From: Deltaproteobacteria bacterium | GTDB lineage: Bacteria > Myxococcota_A > Polyangia > Haliangiales > Haliangiaceae | Direction of reading: 5' to 3' | Length of the DNA: 34,389 nucleotides | Assembly (NCBI GenBank): GCA_005887925.1 | Contig: VBLP01000211.1 | Location: 1-34,389 of the forward strand | Part shown: in pieces, positions 1-8,257 of the stretch | How the letters are laid out: each line of letters starts with the position of its first letter | Position numbering within the stretch: the stretch's first letter is position 1 | Translations under genes and position numbers: made by a program | The notes under the pieces: generated by a model | What the model saw: the letters and a program-made list of their open reading frames with translations, nothing else | Databases searched by the model: none | Told to the model about the DNA's origin: nothing

Positions 1-2
1 GT

Positions 3-776
3 GACGAGGGCGCGCCCGACAGCGGCCTGCCGGCGCCGCCGCTGCCCGGCCTGCCGCCCGTGCCTGCCTCGCCGATCGCCGCGCCCGGCCCGCGGCCGCG
101 CCTGCACAGCGTGCAGCTCGCCAAGATGTTCGATGACTCCGAGGCGCTCGAGCTCGACGCCGAGGACCTGATCGACACGCTCGACTCCGACGACGCCGCG
201 CCCGCCGAGGCCGCGCCCCGGGCGACCCCCTTGCCTCCGACCGGGCCGACCACGGCGCCCCGCGCCGCCAGCGCCCCGCTGTCACCCGTCCCGCGGCTGC
301 CCGACATCGCGCTGCGCGAGCTCGCCAAGGCCACCGATCGCAACCGCATCGTCGACGTCCTGCTCGGCTATGCCGCCGCGACGTTCGACGCCGCCGTCGT
401 GTTCACCGTGCGCGACAACATCGCGTTCGGCTGGAAGGCGATCGGCGACCTCCCCGGCCACGCCAACGTCGAGCACCTCCTGATCCCGCTCGGCGCCCCC
501 TCGGTCATCCAGGCGGCCGTCGCCGCCGAGACCGGCGTGTTCCACGGCCCGCTGCCGCCGTCGACCGTCAACTCGTACCTCTACAAGGTCCTGTGCTGCG
601 CCGAGCCGCCGATCGTCACCGCCGGCGCGATCACGATCGGCAAGCGCGTGGTCAACGTGCTCTACGGCCACTCGCCGGCGCTATCGCCGCTCCAGCTCGA
701 GATCCTGCAGCAGATCTGCCGGCTCGCCGCCGAGGCCTACGCCCGGCTGATCGCGGTGTCCAAGCAGCGCCGGTGA
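3..776 (+). CDS. C-terminal part of a GAF-like regulatory protein (5' partial)
   Basis: The frame is open from the first bases, so the gene starts outside the window; a GTG at 60 is the first possible start inside it but lies in a Pro/Ala-rich linker. About 95 residues of low-complexity linker contain an acidic stretch (LELDAEDLIDTLDSDD) and are followed by a compact domain of about 150 residues (from LPDIALRELAKATDRNR to the end). That domain looks like the GAF-like sensory module found at the C-terminus of many myxobacterial FHA, PilZ or GspE-N-type proteins: a helix, then FDAAVVFTVRDN, a GPLPPS turn and a last strand VVNVLYG. No catalytic motif is visible. It probably senses a ligand or partner for a signalling protein whose N-terminal domains are not in the window. 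The family assignment rests on pattern only. Confidence 0.7.
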   Translation, partial: DEGAPDSGLPAPPLPGLPPVPASPIAAPGPRPRLHSVQLAKMFDDSEALELDAEDLIDTLDSDDAAPAEAAPRATPLPPTGPTTAPRAASAPLSPVPRLPDIALRELAKATDRNRIVDVLLGYAAATFDAAVVFTVRDNIAFGWKAIGDLPGHANVEHLLIPLGAPSVIQAAVAAETGVFHGPLPPSTVNSYLYKVLCCAEPPIVTAGAITIGKRVVNVLYGHSPALSPLQLEILQQICRLAAEAYARLIAVSKQRR

Positions 777-803
777 GCCGCGCGACCGTCCTCGACGATG
801 CGC

Positions 804-1310
804 TCAGAGCTGGATCGGCGTGGTCGTGCCGCCGGTCTGGGCGTGGCACAGGTTGCAGCTGTTCGCGCCGGCGCCGCCCCCGCCACCACCGACGAGCGCG
901 CCGCCCATCGAGGTGATGGTCGGGCATCCCGATACGTTGGTGTTCGCGTTGAACGTGCCCTGCAGCGTGCCGGCCTGGAAGTGGAAGTTGCCGTCGGCGT
1001 GGGCGTAGGTGGTCTGGATATTGGTGCCCGACTTGATGCGGATCACCGCGCCGGGGTACGGGTTGGTGGTGCCGGTCTTGTAGACGGTGCCGGCGAACTG
1101 GTAGCCGGGCGCCCCCGGACCGAGGTTGTTGTTGAGGTGGCAGCCGGCGACGATGCAGTTCAGGCCCTTGTTGCTGGTGCCGCCGGTGATGTGAAGGTGC
1201 GCCGGGTCGGGCTCGGGATTCCCCCCGTCGGTGGTGGTGTTGTTGCTCGTGCCGACCTCGCCTACGGTGCAGGCTGCCATCAGGAAGCTAGTGAGCAGGA
1301 CGATGCGCAT
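804..1310 (-). CDS. Lipoprotein with haem-like CXXCH motif and carboxypeptidase-regulatory-like fold
   Basis: 168 aa. The N-terminus MRIVLLTSFLMAAC is a lipoprotein signal with the lipobox cysteine at residue 14, so the protein is probably anchored in the outer or inner membrane facing the periplasm. An Asn/Thr/Gly/Pro linker follows. The mature part has two haem-like cysteine motifs, CIVAGCH (CX4CH) in the middle and CNLCH (CXXCH) near the end. Between them, PGAVIRIKSGTN...TYAHADGNFHF resembles carboxypeptidase-regulatory-like (transthyretin-like) domains. Myxobacteria carry many lipoproteins with this combination, often annotated as cytochrome-like. A run of glycines precedes the last motif. 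Covalent haem attachment is inferred from the motifs; the CX4CH spacing is non-standard. Confidence 0.75.
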   Translation of the reverse strand: MRIVLLTSFLMAACTVGEVGTSNNTTTDGGNPEPDPAHLHITGGTSNKGLNCIVAGCHLNNNLGPGAPGYQFAGTVYKTGTTNPYPGAVIRIKSGTNIQTTYAHADGNFHFQAGTLQGTFNANTNVSGCPTITSMGGALVGGGGGGAGANSCNLCHAQTGGTTTPIQL

Positions 1311-1565
1311 CGTGGTACCCCGGGTGGCGACTGGTAACGCGGGTCTTCATGCAAGGCGCAGCGCACCCCGCATGTGACATCCTCTGCACAGTGGAAACCG
1401 AGGAATCTTGACGCGTTGTCAGGCCGGCGTGCGCCGGCCGCCAGGTCGGGGCCGGCGGCGTTGGCGAGTCCACACCCCAACCCGAGGCCGACGTACCCAA
1501 GCGTTCAAGCCCGCGGGAGCAGGGGCTTTCCGCATACAAGTAGGCAGATCCCGGCGGGGCCCGGA
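1311..1565. other. Intergenic region with a GC-rich hairpin
   Basis: 255 bp between the hisC stop and the start of the lipoprotein downstream of it on the same strand. It holds a perfect hairpin at 1422-1439 (GGCCGGC, loop GTGC, GCCGGCC), which could end the his transcript, but no T-tract follows on either strand. The stretch next to the lipoprotein start is less GC-rich. I see no convincing promoter or coding sequence here. Confidence 0.45.
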
Positions 1566-2690
1566 TCACAGCGCCGCGAGCAGCGCGGCGTTGTCCGCCG
1601 GCGTGCCGACGGTGACGCGCAGACAGCCGGCGAGCGGGCCGGCGTCGAACAGGCGGACCATGACGCCGACGTCGGCGAGGCGGTGCCACAGCGCGGTGGC
1701 GCCGGTGGTCCGGATCAAGAGCAGATTCGCCTCGCTGGGGAACACCTCGAAGCCGCGCGCGGCGAGCGCCGCGGCGAGCCGGGACCGCTCGGCGACGACC
1801 TCGGCGGCGCGGGCCGCGCACCACGCCGAGGCGCGCTCGAGGACGAACTCGGCGGCACACTGGTCGAGCGCGCTGAGGTTGTACGGCGGCCGCAGCTTCT
1901 CGAGCAGCGCTGCGATCGCCGGCGACGACACGGTGTAGCCGACGCGCAGACCGGCCATGCCGATCTTGGACAGCGTCCGCATGATGACGAGGTTGGGATG
2001 ATCGGCGAGCACCGGCAGCGCGGTCGCGCCGCTGTACGCGAGGTAGGCCTCGTCGGAGACGATCACCACGTCGCGGTGGCGGGCGGCGAGCTCGGTCGCG
2101 AACGACATGCGCCACAGCGTGCCGGTGGGGTTGTTGGGCAGCGCGAGGAACACCACGCGCGGGCGCTGCTCGTCGATCGCGCGGAGCATCGCGGCCTCGT
2201 CGAGCTCGAACGCCGGCGTCAGCGGCACCTCGATCGGCTCGACGCCGCGCGCGATCGCGGCGAGCCGGTAGTACACGAAGCTCGGCGACGGCGCGAGGAC
2301 CGAGGCCGGGCGGCCGCCGCGCGGGGCCGAGAACGCCGAGCACAGCATCGCGATCAGCTCGTCGGAGCCGTTGCCGAACACGATCTGGTCGCCGGTGATC
2401 GGCGCGCGCGGCGCGGCCGGCCCGGGCGCCGACAGCTGGCGCACGACGACGGCGCGCAGGCGGCGCGCGGCGGCGTCGGGGTAGCGCTCGAGGGCGACCT
2501 CGGCGAGCGCGCGGCCGAGCTCGGCACGGAGATCGCCGGGCAGGCCGTACGGCAGCTCGTTGGCGTCGAGCTTGGCGACGGTGCGGGGCGGCTGCGGCAC
2601 GTGGTAGGCGGCGGTGCCGCGCAGCAGGGCCGGCACGTGCGGCGCGAGCGGCCCGAGACCGGCGCCATCGCGGGGATCCGGGGCGGTCAT
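1566..2690 (-). CDS. hisC: Histidinol-phosphate aminotransferase
   Basis: 374 aa, fold-type I PLP aminotransferase converting imidazole-acetol phosphate plus glutamate to L-histidinol phosphate in cytosolic histidine synthesis. Visible motifs are NELPYG near residue 44, FGNGSDELI (105-113, phosphate/cofactor region), NNPTG (186-190), SDEAYLAY (212-219, Asp to the PLP pyridine nitrogen), the Schiff-base lysine in [14 protein letters not shown] (K242) and its following Arg. The length is normal for HisC. The ATG at 2690 overlaps the hisD stop by four bases (ATGA), which fixes this start and implies translational coupling. The frame stays open far upstream of this ATG, but that extension lies antisense-in-frame-shadow inside hisD and is not part of the protein. 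Confidence 0.95.
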   Translation of the reverse strand: MTAPDPRDGAGLGPLAPHVPALLRGTAAYHVPQPPRTVAKLDANELPYGLPGDLRAELGRALAEVALERYPDAAARRLRAVVVRQLSAPGPAAPRAPITGDQIVFGNGSDELIAMLCSAFSAPRGGRPASVLAPSPSFVYYRLAAIARGVEPIEVPLTPAFELDEAAMLRAIDEQRPRVVFLALPNNPTGTLWRMSFATELAARHRDVVIVSDEAYLAYSGATALPVLADHPNLVIMRTLSKIGMAGLRVGYTVSSPAIAALLEKLRPPYNLSALDQCAAEFVLERASAWCAARAAEVVAERSRLAAALAARGFEVFPSEANLLLIRTTGATALWHRLADVGVMVRLFDAGPLAGCLRVTVGTPADNAALLAAL

Positions 2691-3982
2691 CGCCGGCTCC
2701 GCAGCAGCGCGGACCGGCCGTGGCCGTCGAGTCCCTCGCACGCGGCGAGCGCGGCGATCGGCGCGGCGTGGGCCGCCGCCGCGGCCGCGTCGTACTCGAT
2801 CAGCTGCGTGCGCTTGCGAAAGTCGTGGACGCCGAGCGGCGAGGCGTAGCGCGCGGCGCCTCCGGTCGGCAGGACATGGTTGCCGCCGGCCAGGTAGTCG
2901 CCGGCGGCCTCCGACGAGTACGCGCCGACGAAGATCGCGCCCGCGGTGGTGCACGCGGCGGCCACCGCGCGGGCATCGGCGCACTGCAGCTCGAGGTGCT
3001 CGGGCGCGAAGCGGTTGGCGAACGCGATCGCGTCGGCGATCGAGTCGACGATCACCGCGGCGCCGTGGCTCGCGATCGCGCGCTCGGCGATGTCCCGGCG
3101 CGGCAGGGCCTCGAGCTGGCGCACCAGCTCGGCATCGACCGCGCTCGCCAGCGCCTGCGACGGCGTGACCAGCACGGCCCGGGCCTCGGTGTCGTGCTCG
3201 GCCTGCGCGATCAGGTCGGCGGCGATCCACGCCGGGTCGGCGTCGCCGTCGGCGATGATCAGGATCTCGGACGGCCCGGCGATCGAGTCGATGTCGACCT
3301 CGCCGTAGACCTGGCGCTTGGCCGACGCGACCCAGGCGTTGCCCGGCCCGACGATCTTGTCGACCCGCGGCACGGTCTCGGTGCCGAACGCGAGCGCCGC
3401 GACGGCCTGCGCGCCGCCGAGCTCGAACACGCGGTCGACCCCCGCGATCCGCGCGGCGAGCAGCGCCTCGTCGGACGCGCCCGGCGTGACCATCACGACC
3501 TCGGGGACGCCGGCGACCTTGGCCGGGATCGCCGTCATCAGCACGCTCGACGGGTAGCGCGCGGTGCCGCCCGGCACGTACAGCCCGACCCGCGCCAGCG
3601 GTGTCACCCGGAGCTCGAGGCGCACGCCGTCGAGCGCGACGTCGATGTCGGGCTCGCGCTGGCGCTCGTGAAATGCCCGGATCCGGTCGGCGGCGAGCCC
3701 CAGCGCATCGCCGAGCGCCGGAGCGACCGCGGCCGCGCGCGCATCCCAGCGCTCGCGCGACAGCTCGTAGCTGCCCGCGACGGGCTCGCGCCTGTCGAAC
3801 CGCCGCGTGTAGTCCGCGACGGCGGCATCGCGGCGCGCGCGCACGTCGGCGAGGATCGCCGCGACCGCATCGTCGACACCCGGCGCCATGCGCGTGGTGC
3901 GGTCGAGCAGCGCTGCGACCTCGGGGGAGGCGCCGCCCGGCGCGGATCTGGAATACAGCTGCCGCAGCATGCGCGGCAGCAT
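2687..3982 (-). CDS. hisD: Histidinol dehydrogenase
   Basis: 431 aa, the usual HisD length. It is a zinc enzyme that oxidises L-histidinol to L-histidine with two NAD+ in the last two steps of histidine synthesis. Visible landmarks are [44 protein letters not shown], the zinc-ligand pair in [10 protein letters not shown] (Q260, H263), [10 protein letters not shown] and the C-terminal GHGRS His. The ATG at 3982 is one base from the stop of the upstream lipoprotein gene; a second Met at residue 5 (3970) is an alternative start. The gene sits between that lipoprotein and hisC, all on the minus strand with touching ends, so they are probably co-transcribed. Other his genes are not in this window. 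Confidence 0.96.
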   Translation of the reverse strand: MLPRMLRQLYSRSAPGGASPEVAALLDRTTRMAPGVDDAVAAILADVRARRDAAVADYTRRFDRREPVAGSYELSRERWDARAAAVAPALGDALGLAADRIRAFHERQREPDIDVALDGVRLELRVTPLARVGLYVPGGTARYPSSVLMTAIPAKVAGVPEVVMVTPGASDEALLAARIAGVDRVFELGGAQAVAALAFGTETVPRVDKIVGPGNAWVASAKRQVYGEVDIDSIAGPSEILIIADGDADPAWIAADLIAQAEHDTEARAVLVTPSQALASAVDAELVRQLEALPRRDIAERAIASHGAAVIVDSIADAIAFANRFAPEHLELQCADARAVAAACTTAGAIFVGAYSSEAAGDYLAGGNHVLPTGGAARYASPLGVHDFRKRTQLIEYDAAAAAAHAAPIAALAACEGLDGHGRSALLRSRR

Positions 3983-3983
3983 G

Positions 3984-4472
3984 TCACGGCGTCGACCTGG
4001 GCACGACGATGCAGATGTGGTTGCTGGCGTACGGCGGTGTGTAGCCGCAGGCGTCGATCCACCCGGTCGGGCACGTCAGCGCCGCTCCCTGGGCGCAGGG
4101 CGCACCGGCCTTGGCGTCCGCGGCCACGCACACGTGCACCGAGGTGAGACCGCCGGTGCAGCCATCGGTCTGACCGGCGTCGCAGTGCTGCGTGGTTGGA
4201 TTCGCGCACCCCGCGGGGGTCGGCGTGGTCGCCCCCGGCGCGCCGGGCGTGCCGGCGGTCGGCCCGACGGGCGTCGCCCCGGGGGCTGCGCCGCTCGCTG
4301 ATCCGCCGGTGGCCTCGGCGGTTCCGCCCGGACCCGCGCTGCCGACCGCGGGCGCCGCCGGTGCCCCGGCAGGAGCGGGCGGCGCGGTCAGGGGCTCCTT
4401 GCCCTCCTCGTCCTTCTTCTTCGAGCAGGCGGCGAGGCCGACGCACAGAACGATCACGAAGAGCTTGGTCAC
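3984..4472 (-). CDS. Small Cys-containing lipoprotein, Pro/Ala/Gly-rich linker
   Basis: 162 aa starting at GTG 4472, preceded by a good Shine-Dalgarno (AGGAG, six bases before the start), which decides the start. The signal sequence [16 protein letters not shown] has the lipobox cysteine at residue 16 followed by a KKKDEE stretch. About 70 residues of Pro/Ala/Gly/Thr linker lead to a C-terminal domain of about 70 residues with eight cysteines (first in AGCAN, last in HICIV), probably forming disulfides in the periplasm or at the cell surface. Function is not recognised. Its stop codon is one base from the hisD start, an unexpected partner for histidine genes; it is the first gene of the apparent operon. 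Confidence 0.78.
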   Translation of the reverse strand: MTKLFVIVLCVGLAACSKKKDEEGKEPLTAPPAPAGAPAAPAVGSAGPGGTAEATGGSASGAAPGATPVGPTAGTPGAPGATTPTPAGCANPTTQHCDAGQTDGCTGGLTSVHVCVAADAKAGAPCAQGAALTCPTGWIDACGYTPPYASNHICIVVPRSTP

Positions 4473-4644
4473 GCAGTTCTCCTGACGCTACGGGGACGCT
4501 GGATTCTGGCCCGTCCGGATCGCGAAGCCAAAGCGCGGCGGTGACTTCTTCACGGCGCAGTGGCCGGCGAGCGCGCCTCGCGCGCCCACGCCCGTCACCA
4601 GCCGGCCACGAGCGGTGCGCGGTGCCCGCCGAGACGCCACATCG

Positions 4645-5478
4645 TCACCTGTCCGGGCTGGCCGGCGGCTTCGTGCGACGCTTCTTGGACTTGACCGGCT
4701 TGGCATTGTCCGACTTGGCCTTCGCGGGCCTGGCATCGTCCTCGCTCGGCCTGGGCGCGGCCGAGCCGGCCGCGTCGTCGGTCGCCTCGCCGCCGCTGTC
4801 CTTGGCAGCCTTCCCATCCGGACCATCCGGCAGCACGACCTTGCTGGGGTCGTAGTGCTCGGCGTCGGGCCGCGGGTTGTTCGGATCGTACTCCGGCTTC
4901 TCGAGCTTGCGCGAGCGCGCCGGCGTGTCGTCGCGGCCGGGCGGCAGCGGCCCCTCGAGCGAGCCGCCCGGCAGCTGCGACGGATAGCGGTCGACGTAGT
5001 ACTCGACCATCGACTTGGGGACGTCGCTGCGGCCGCGCGCGCCGACCTTGACCACGTGCTGGTTGGACGGCCACATCACCCAGGCCTCGCCGCGGCCGGT
5101 GATGCTGAGCAGGCGCGCCCCGGCGATCTTGTCCTCCTCGACCTGATAGCCGCTGTCCTGGGCGAGCCGGCGGGCGAGCTTGACGGTGGCCCGGACCACA
5201 CCGTCGGCGGTCTGGTAGCGGGTGACCGACACGTTGACCAGGTCCTTGTCGTCGATGTGGCCGCGCTTCTCGGCGTCGGCGGTGACGTAGCTCGCGCTGT
5301 AGGCCTCGGCCTTGTTGCCCTCGACCCAGACCTCGACATCGAGCAGCGGGCCCTGGAACCGCCGGAACTTCCACGAACCCACGTCGGCCTCGACCACGCC
5401 GCGCCTGGGGATCGGCGGCTGGCCGCCGCACGCCGACACCAGCAGGACCCAGGCAAGCAGCGCTCGCATGTTCGCCAT
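4645..5478 (-). CDS. Lipoprotein of unknown function with a basic Lys/Ala/Pro tail
   Basis: 277 aa from ATG 5478. The frame is open to a GTG at 5535 but that would put 19 hydrophilic residues before the signal peptide, so 5478 (MANMRALLAWVLLVSAC) or 5469 (MRALL) is preferred; AAGGGG lies six bases before 5478. The lipobox is VSAC, with Cys near residue 15. The mature N-terminal domain (about 150 residues) has alternating strands such as GPLLDVEVWVEGNKAEAYSA and GEAWVMWPSNQHVVKVG. The rest is charged and low-complexity, ending in a basic Lys-rich segment (KSKKRRTKPP). Divergent from metK with 59 bp between the starts. No family recognised. Confidence 0.75.
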   Translation of the reverse strand: MANMRALLAWVLLVSACGGQPPIPRRGVVEADVGSWKFRRFQGPLLDVEVWVEGNKAEAYSASYVTADAEKRGHIDDKDLVNVSVTRYQTADGVVRATVKLARRLAQDSGYQVEEDKIAGARLLSITGRGEAWVMWPSNQHVVKVGARGRSDVPKSMVEYYVDRYPSQLPGGSLEGPLPPGRDDTPARSRKLEKPEYDPNNPRPDAEHYDPSKVVLPDGPDGKAAKDSGGEATDDAAGSAAPRPSEDDARPAKAKSDNAKPVKSKKRRTKPPASPDR

Positions 5479-5498
5479 ATCGTACCCCTTTTGCAACG

Positions 5499-5527
5499 TT
5501 GACAGCGGAGTCCCGTCACTGAATAGT
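5499..5527 (+). promoter_or_regulatory. Candidate sigma-70-type promoter of metK, nearly leaderless
   Basis: A perfect TTGACA at 5499-5504, a 17-base spacer, and AATAGT at 5522-5527 (four of six matches to TATAAT). Transcription would start around 5533-5535, only a few bases before the metK ATG at 5538, and no Shine-Dalgarno is present. It lies inside the 59-bp divergent spacer shared with the minus-strand lipoprotein. Confidence 0.5.
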
Positions 5528-5537
5528 CCCGCCACCC

Positions 5538-6841
5538 ATGGCCAGCTACCTGTTCTCGTCCGAATCCGTCACCGAGGGGCACCCTGACAAGCTGTGCGAT
5601 CAGGTGAGCGACGCGATCCTCGATGGTTGTCTCACAGTGGATCCGCTGAGCCGCGTCGCGTGCGAATCGGTGGCCAAGACCGGCTTCGTGCTGATCGCCG
5701 GCGAGATCACGACCAAGGCGCAGCTCGACTTCCAGCGCATCGTCCGCGGCGTGGTCCGCGATGTCGGCTTCACCAGCTCGCAGGTCGGCTTCGACGCCGA
5801 CACCTGCGCGGTGATGGTCGCGATCGAGCAGCAGTCGCCCGACATCGCCCAGGGCGTCGACCGCGGCGATCCGGCCCGGCAGGGCGCCGGCGATCAGGGC
5901 CTGATGTTCGGCTACGCCTGCGACGAGACCAAGGAGCTGATGCCGCTGCCGATCCAGATGGCGCACCAGCTCGCGCAGAAGCTCGCCGAGGTCCGCAAGA
6001 AGAAGACCAGGGGCATCGACTGGCTCCGCCCCGACGGCAAGACCCAGGTCTCGGTGCGCTACGAGAACGACCTTCCCGTCGGCATCGACACCATCGTCGT
6101 CTCCACGCAGCACTCCGAGGACGTCAAGTACAAGACGCTCCGCGAAGCCATCATCGACGAAGTGATCAAGAAGGAGCTGCCCAAGGAGCTCCTCGCCAAG
6201 ACCAAGTTCTTCATCAACCCGACCGGGCGCTTCGTCGTCGGTGGGCCGATGGGCGACTCGGGCTTGACCGGCCGCAAGATCATCGTCGACACCTACGGCG
6301 GCGCTGCCCGGCACGGCGGCGGTGCTTTCTCCGGCAAGGATCCAACGAAGGTCGACCGGTCGGCCGCGTACGCGGCGCGCTATGTGGCGAAGAACATCGT
6401 CGCGGCCGGCCTCGCGAGGTCGACCGCTCGGCGGCGTACTACGCGCGCTACATCGCGAAGCACATCGTCGCGGCCGGCCTCGCGCGCCGCTGCGAGGTGC
6501 AATTTGCCTACGCAATTGGAGTCGCCGAGCCGGTCTCGATGCTGGTCGACACCTTCGGCACCGGGACGGTCTCCGACGAGAAGCTCACCAAGGCCGTGCT
6601 CGCGACGTTCGACGCGCGCCCCGGCATGCTGATCAAGGAGCTCGATCTGCGGCGGCCGATCTTCCGCAAGACCGCCGCGTACGGCCACTTCGGCCGCGAC
6701 GACGCCGACTTCACCTGGGAGAAGACGCCGCTCACCGACAAGCTCAAGGACCACGCGCGCGCCGGCAACGGCGCCAGCAACGGCAAGACCGCCGCCGACA
6801 AGAAGCCCAAGGCCAAGCCGGCCGCCGCGGCGCGGCTCTAG
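5538..6841 (+). CDS. metK: S-adenosylmethionine synthetase, frame broken by an internal 68-bp duplication
   Basis: Makes S-adenosylmethionine from methionine and ATP. The first frame begins [10 protein letters not shown] and shows GHPDK (14-18), the [10 protein letters not shown] loop, [12 protein letters not shown], and [19 protein letters not shown]. After [24 protein letters not shown] the frame is lost. The same segment then recurs in another frame as [23 protein letters not shown], followed by [15 protein letters not shown] and the normal C-terminus with a Lys/Ala-rich tail. The two copies (6351-6418 and 6419-6486) are 68 bp each, so the frame shifts. Removing one copy gives an intact 411-aa MetK. 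As read, the first frame ends at 6632 after a nonsense tail. Since MetK is normally essential, either the sequence is misassembled here or a second copy exists elsewhere. No leader long enough for a SAM riboswitch is present. Confidence 0.9.
6351..6486 (+). repeat. Diverged 68-bp tandem duplication inside metK
   Basis: Copy 1 is 6351-6418 and copy 2 is 6419-6486, directly abutting. They match at 58 of 68 positions (about 85%) without gaps. Both encode the same conserved MetK segment, differing at only three residues (Ala/Tyr, Val/Ile, Asn/His); several of the base differences are silent. The unit is not a multiple of three, so it shifts the frame. Confidence 0.9.
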
Positions 6842-6847
6842 CCAGCG

Positions 6848-6903
6848 CGCATCGCTGTCAGCGCATCGCTGTCAGCGCATCGCCGTCAGCGGATCGCGGC
6901 CAG
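6848..6903. repeat. Four tandem 14-bp units
   Basis: Units CGCATCGCTGTCAG at 6848-6861 and 6862-6875 are identical, 6876-6889 differs at one base, and 6890-6903 (CGGATCGCGGCCAG) is more diverged and lies inside the 3' end of the minus-strand lipoprotein gene. The array fills the space between the ends of metK and that gene and supplies the latter's stop codon. Confidence 0.8.
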
Positions 6904-7344
6904 CCGCTCGTCGAGCAGGTGGCCGTCGCGATCGGCCTCCGACCGCATGCCGAAGTACACCTGCGGCCCGCGCGGGTCGTTCGCGATCGTGAGCTTCAGA
7001 TCGAACGGCCGCGGTCCGGACACCCGCTCGATCGTGAACTGGCTGGCGACCCGCTCGTGGGTCTCGGGCAGGTCGAACACGATGTGGTCGCCCTCGACCT
7101 TGAACATGAACAGCTCGAACGTGCCCTTGAACAGCGTGCGATCCTGGTACACGCCGCCGCCCATGCTCGGCACGAAGCGGTAGACGTGGAGCTTGTCGCG
7201 CGGCGTCTCCGGCATCCGGTCGAGCCAGTTGCGATCGATCAGGACATCCCGGGCATCGCTCGCGGACAGCTGCGGCGAGGACTTCAAGGAGCAGGCCGCG
7301 AAGGCGAGCGCCCACACGGCCGAGGTCACGAGCAAGGTGCGCAT
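6886..7344 (-). CDS. Small lipoprotein, unknown function
   Basis: 152 aa. The signal sequence MRTLLVTSAVWALAFAAC has a lipobox (FAAC) with Cys18. The mature protein looks like a single beta-rich domain (YRFVPSMGGGVYQDRT, GTFELFMFKVEGDHIVFDLPET, FTIERVSGPRPFDLKLTI), with a spacing that recalls lipocalin-like or plain beta-barrel lipoproteins, but I do not recognise a named family. The start is ATG 7344; a TAGCCT hexamer ends six bases before it. The gene ends convergently with metK, within a 14-bp repeat array. Confidence 0.75.
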   Translation of the reverse strand: MRTLLVTSAVWALAFAACSLKSSPQLSASDARDVLIDRNWLDRMPETPRDKLHVYRFVPSMGGGVYQDRTLFKGTFELFMFKVEGDHIVFDLPETHERVASQFTIERVSGPRPFDLKLTIANDPRGPQVYFGMRSEADRDGHLLDERLAAIR

Positions 7345-7350
7345 GGCACA

Positions 7351-7356
7351 AGGCTA
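7351..7356 (-). promoter_or_regulatory. Candidate -10 element six bases before a start codon
   Basis: TAGCCT (minus strand) ends six bases before the ATG at 7344. It is a weak match to TATAAT on its own, listed because the same arrangement recurs at several genes here. No clear -35. Confidence 0.25.
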
Positions 7357-7414
7357 CACCCAACGCGTCGCGCCGGCAGCTCGCTCCCCCGCGCGCCGGC
7401 GCCCGGCGCGGCGC

Positions 7415-7708
7415 TCACTCCGCGACGCTGAAATCGCACATGTGGTTGGTCTTGCAGGCCACGTAGTACGTGATCTGATAGCCGCAGCCGTAGGCGACGA
7501 GGTTGCCGCTCGAGCCTGCCCACGGGCCCCGCGCGACATCGATCATGCCGACCTGGCATCGCAGGCGCGGCGAGGCCGCCTTGCGGACGTCGCGCAGCAC
7601 GAAGTAGTCGGGGAACACGGTGATCACCGGCGGGCTCTCGGTCGCGCCCAGCGATCCGCCACAGCCGACCACGACGGCGAGCGACAGCATGGCCAGAGCG
7701 ACGTTCAT
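7415..7708 (-). CDS. Small Cys-rich lipoprotein
   Basis: 97 aa with signal MNVALAMLSLAVVVGC (lipobox VVGC, Cys16). The mature part of about 80 residues has RCQVGMIDVARG and VAYGCGYQITYYVACKTNHMC. This matches the pattern (C...V...GCG...TY.C) of a large family of small myxobacterial lipoproteins of unknown function. The remaining cysteines probably form disulfides outside the cytoplasm. The start is ATG 7708; TACGTT ends six bases upstream. Same strand as the genes on both sides, but with its own likely promoter. Confidence 0.72.
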   Translation of the reverse strand: MNVALAMLSLAVVVGCGGSLGATESPPVITVFPDYFVLRDVRKAASPRLRCQVGMIDVARGPWAGSSGNLVAYGCGYQITYYVACKTNHMCDFSVAE

Positions 7709-7768
7709 AGTCTCAACGTACCATCGCCGCTCCGGTTGCGGGATAGCGTGTATGTGCCGGGTGATCGG

Positions 7769-8146
7769 TCAGACCGCGCCCAGGATCCGCCGGGTGCCGC
7801 GCGCGCCCCGCGCGATCTGGCGCCGGCGCTGGGTGTCGCTCCCGCCGATCGCGCACACCATGAGCGCGCTGCCGTCGACCAGGACCTTGGTCATCTCGAC
7901 CGGCCAGTGCTCGCCGCCGCGCAGCAGCGTGCCGCTGAATGCGTCGGTGCGCGCCCCGACATGCGCCATGCTGGCGGCGATCTCGTCGCAGGTCTGCGCG
8001 TCGCCGGAGACGGCCAGCGGCAGGCCGTCCTCGTCCGCGACCACCATGGCGTGCATCTTGCCGTCCTCGCAGCAGGCGAGCAGCTGATAGGTGAGAGCTT
8101 GCGTGATGAAGTCCGATCGGCGGCGCCGACGTTCCATGGTGGGCAT
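7769..8146 (-). CDS. Roadblock/LC7-like small protein
   Basis: 125 aa from ATG 8146 (a second Met at 8137 is possible). A basic N-terminus (MERRRRRSDF) is followed by a helix ITQALTYQLLACCEDG, a strand MHAMVVADEDGLPLAVSGD, a helix TCDEIAASMAHVG and strands TKVLVDGSALMVCAIGG. This order and the VADEDGLPLA turn resemble Roadblock/LC7 domain proteins, which in bacteria usually regulate small GTPases or kinases. No partner MglA-like GTPase is nearby. The frame stays open for 2 kb upstream, but that is antisense to the peptidase gene and not real. The family assignment is by pattern only. Confidence 0.6.
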   Translation of the reverse strand: MPTMERRRRRSDFITQALTYQLLACCEDGKMHAMVVADEDGLPLAVSGDAQTCDEIAASMAHVGARTDAFSGTLLRGGEHWPVEMTKVLVDGSALMVCAIGGSDTQRRRQIARGARGTRRILGAV

Positions 8147-8245
8147 CCGGCAATCGTCCCGGGCCGCCGCGCCTCGGGCAAGAAATCGGCGTGCCGCGCT
8201 GCCAACCGGCCACGCGATCCAACCACCTCGAACAGGCTCTGGGAG

Positions 8246-8251
8246 TACGCT
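8246..8251 (+). promoter_or_regulatory. Candidate -10 element six bases before a GTG start
   Basis: TACGCT ends six bases before the GTG at 8258, in the 111-bp divergent space between the Roadblock-like gene and the peptidase. The match to TATAAT is weak; no clear -35. Confidence 0.25.
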
Positions 8252-8257
8252 GCACGC

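Noticed and set aside
1374-2849. Plus-strand frame opposite hisC
   Set aside because: Antisense to a gene with complete PLP-enzyme motifs; composition is typical of a shadow frame.
5479-5537. SAM riboswitch upstream of metK
   Set aside because: Only 59 bp separate the divergent starts and a promoter fills most of it; there is no room for an aptamer.
7193-8257. N-terminal extension of the peptidase
   Set aside because: It runs antisense to two lipoprotein genes and the Roadblock-like gene; a lipoprotein signal begins at 8258.
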